From: Gammaproteobacteria bacterium | GTDB taxonomy: Bacteria > Pseudomonadota > Gammaproteobacteria > Pseudomonadales > Azotimanducaceae | Direction of reading: 5' to 3' | DNA: 5,703 nt | Assembly (NCBI GenBank): GCA_030430515.1 | Contig: JAUIKX010000242.1 | Coordinates: 1 to 5,703, forward strand | Part shown: in pieces, positions 5,471 to 5,703 of the stretch | Numbering within the stretch: position 1 is the first letter of the stretch | Layout: the number at the start of each line of letters is the position of its first letter | Translations under genes and position numbers: made by a program | Notes under the pieces: generated by a model | Told to the model about the DNA's origin: nothing | What the model saw: the letters and a program-made list of their open reading frames with translations, nothing else | Database searches by the model: none

Positions 5471-5703
5471 GGGCGTATTCGAGCGCAGCATACCTCAAAG
5501 GCGGTCTGGTCGCCGTGCCCCTCGGGCTCTTCTGGTTGATTGCGCGCATGCTGCCGGTGGCCTGGGCCAGCGCCTTCGGTCGCCACCTTTTCTCCGCGCT
5601 TGGGCCGTTGACGGCTAAGCACCGCCACGTGCGCAACAATATGGCGGTGGTGCTCCGAAACCGGCCGGAAAAAGTGGATGAGGCCAGTCGGCAGGTCTGG
5701 GGA
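5467..5703 (+). CDS. Lipid A lauroyl acyltransferase family protein (LpxL/HtrB type), N-terminal part cut by the window end
   Basis: The first 79 residues match the N-terminus of the LpxL/LpxM (HtrB/MsbB) family, which adds secondary acyl chains to Kdo2-lipid IVA at the inner membrane. Residues 11-32 form the expected hydrophobic anchor (GGLVAVPLGLFWLIARMLP within it). After this comes the usual small-residue helix and SALGPLTAKHRHVRNNM (43-59), corresponding to the L-x-x-L-G-P...R-H-R...N-L/M segment of the family. The segment VLRNRPEKVDEASRQVWG matches the F-P-E-x-x...E...W region that follows. The catalytic H-x4-D/E motif lies beyond the window end, so activity and the exact member cannot be judged. 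The gene starts at a GTG behind AGGAGG and diverges from the ELM1-family gene, a pairing that fits an LPS role for both. Confidence 0.88.
   Translation, partial: MRAYSSAAYLKGGLVAVPLGLFWLIARMLPVAWASAFGRHLFSALGPLTAKHRHVRNNMAVVLRNRPEKVDEASRQVWG

Overview
The window looks like a surface-glycan or cell-envelope locus from a moderately GC-rich proteobacterium. A gammaproteobacterium is the most likely source, because an ELM1-family gene sits beside a lipid A acyltransferase and the genes are tightly packed with ATG or GTG starts. This taxonomic reading is inference from gene content only.

Positions 1 to about 345 differ from the rest. By hand count positions 1-340 are 78% G+C (265/340), against about 62% for 341-600 (160/260). 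This part holds the 3' end of a minus-strand gene that reads as the C-terminus of a parvulin-type peptidyl-prolyl isomerase. That fragment stops matching at about 340-350, where a plus-strand reading frame, itself lacking a start, takes over. The abrupt change suggests a chimeric assembly join or a recombination boundary.

From about 347 to 4318 there is one plus-strand run of five tightly spaced genes: the unrecognised 3' end of a gene (to 658), a PAPS-dependent sulfotransferase (646-1557), a GT8-like glycosyltransferase (1569-2507), a divergent SAM-methyltransferase-like protein (2542-3438) and a 2-oxoglutarate/Fe(II) dioxygenase-like protein (3431-4318). Overlaps of 13 and 8 nt and gaps of 11 and 34 nt point to a single transcript. 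Together these activities would build and decorate (sulfate, perhaps methylate and hydroxylate) a surface polysaccharide, lipooligosaccharide or glycolipid. The actual substrate cannot be read from the sequence.

An ELM1-family (DUF1022) protein is encoded on the minus strand (5399-4308). Its 3' end overlaps the dioxygenase gene by 11 bp. Across a 67-bp divergent gap lies the N-terminal part of an LpxL/HtrB-type lipid A acyltransferase (5467 to the window end). A possible 13-codon leader ORF overlaps its GTG start.

No RNA genes, CRISPR arrays, insertion sequences or convincing intrinsic terminators were seen.
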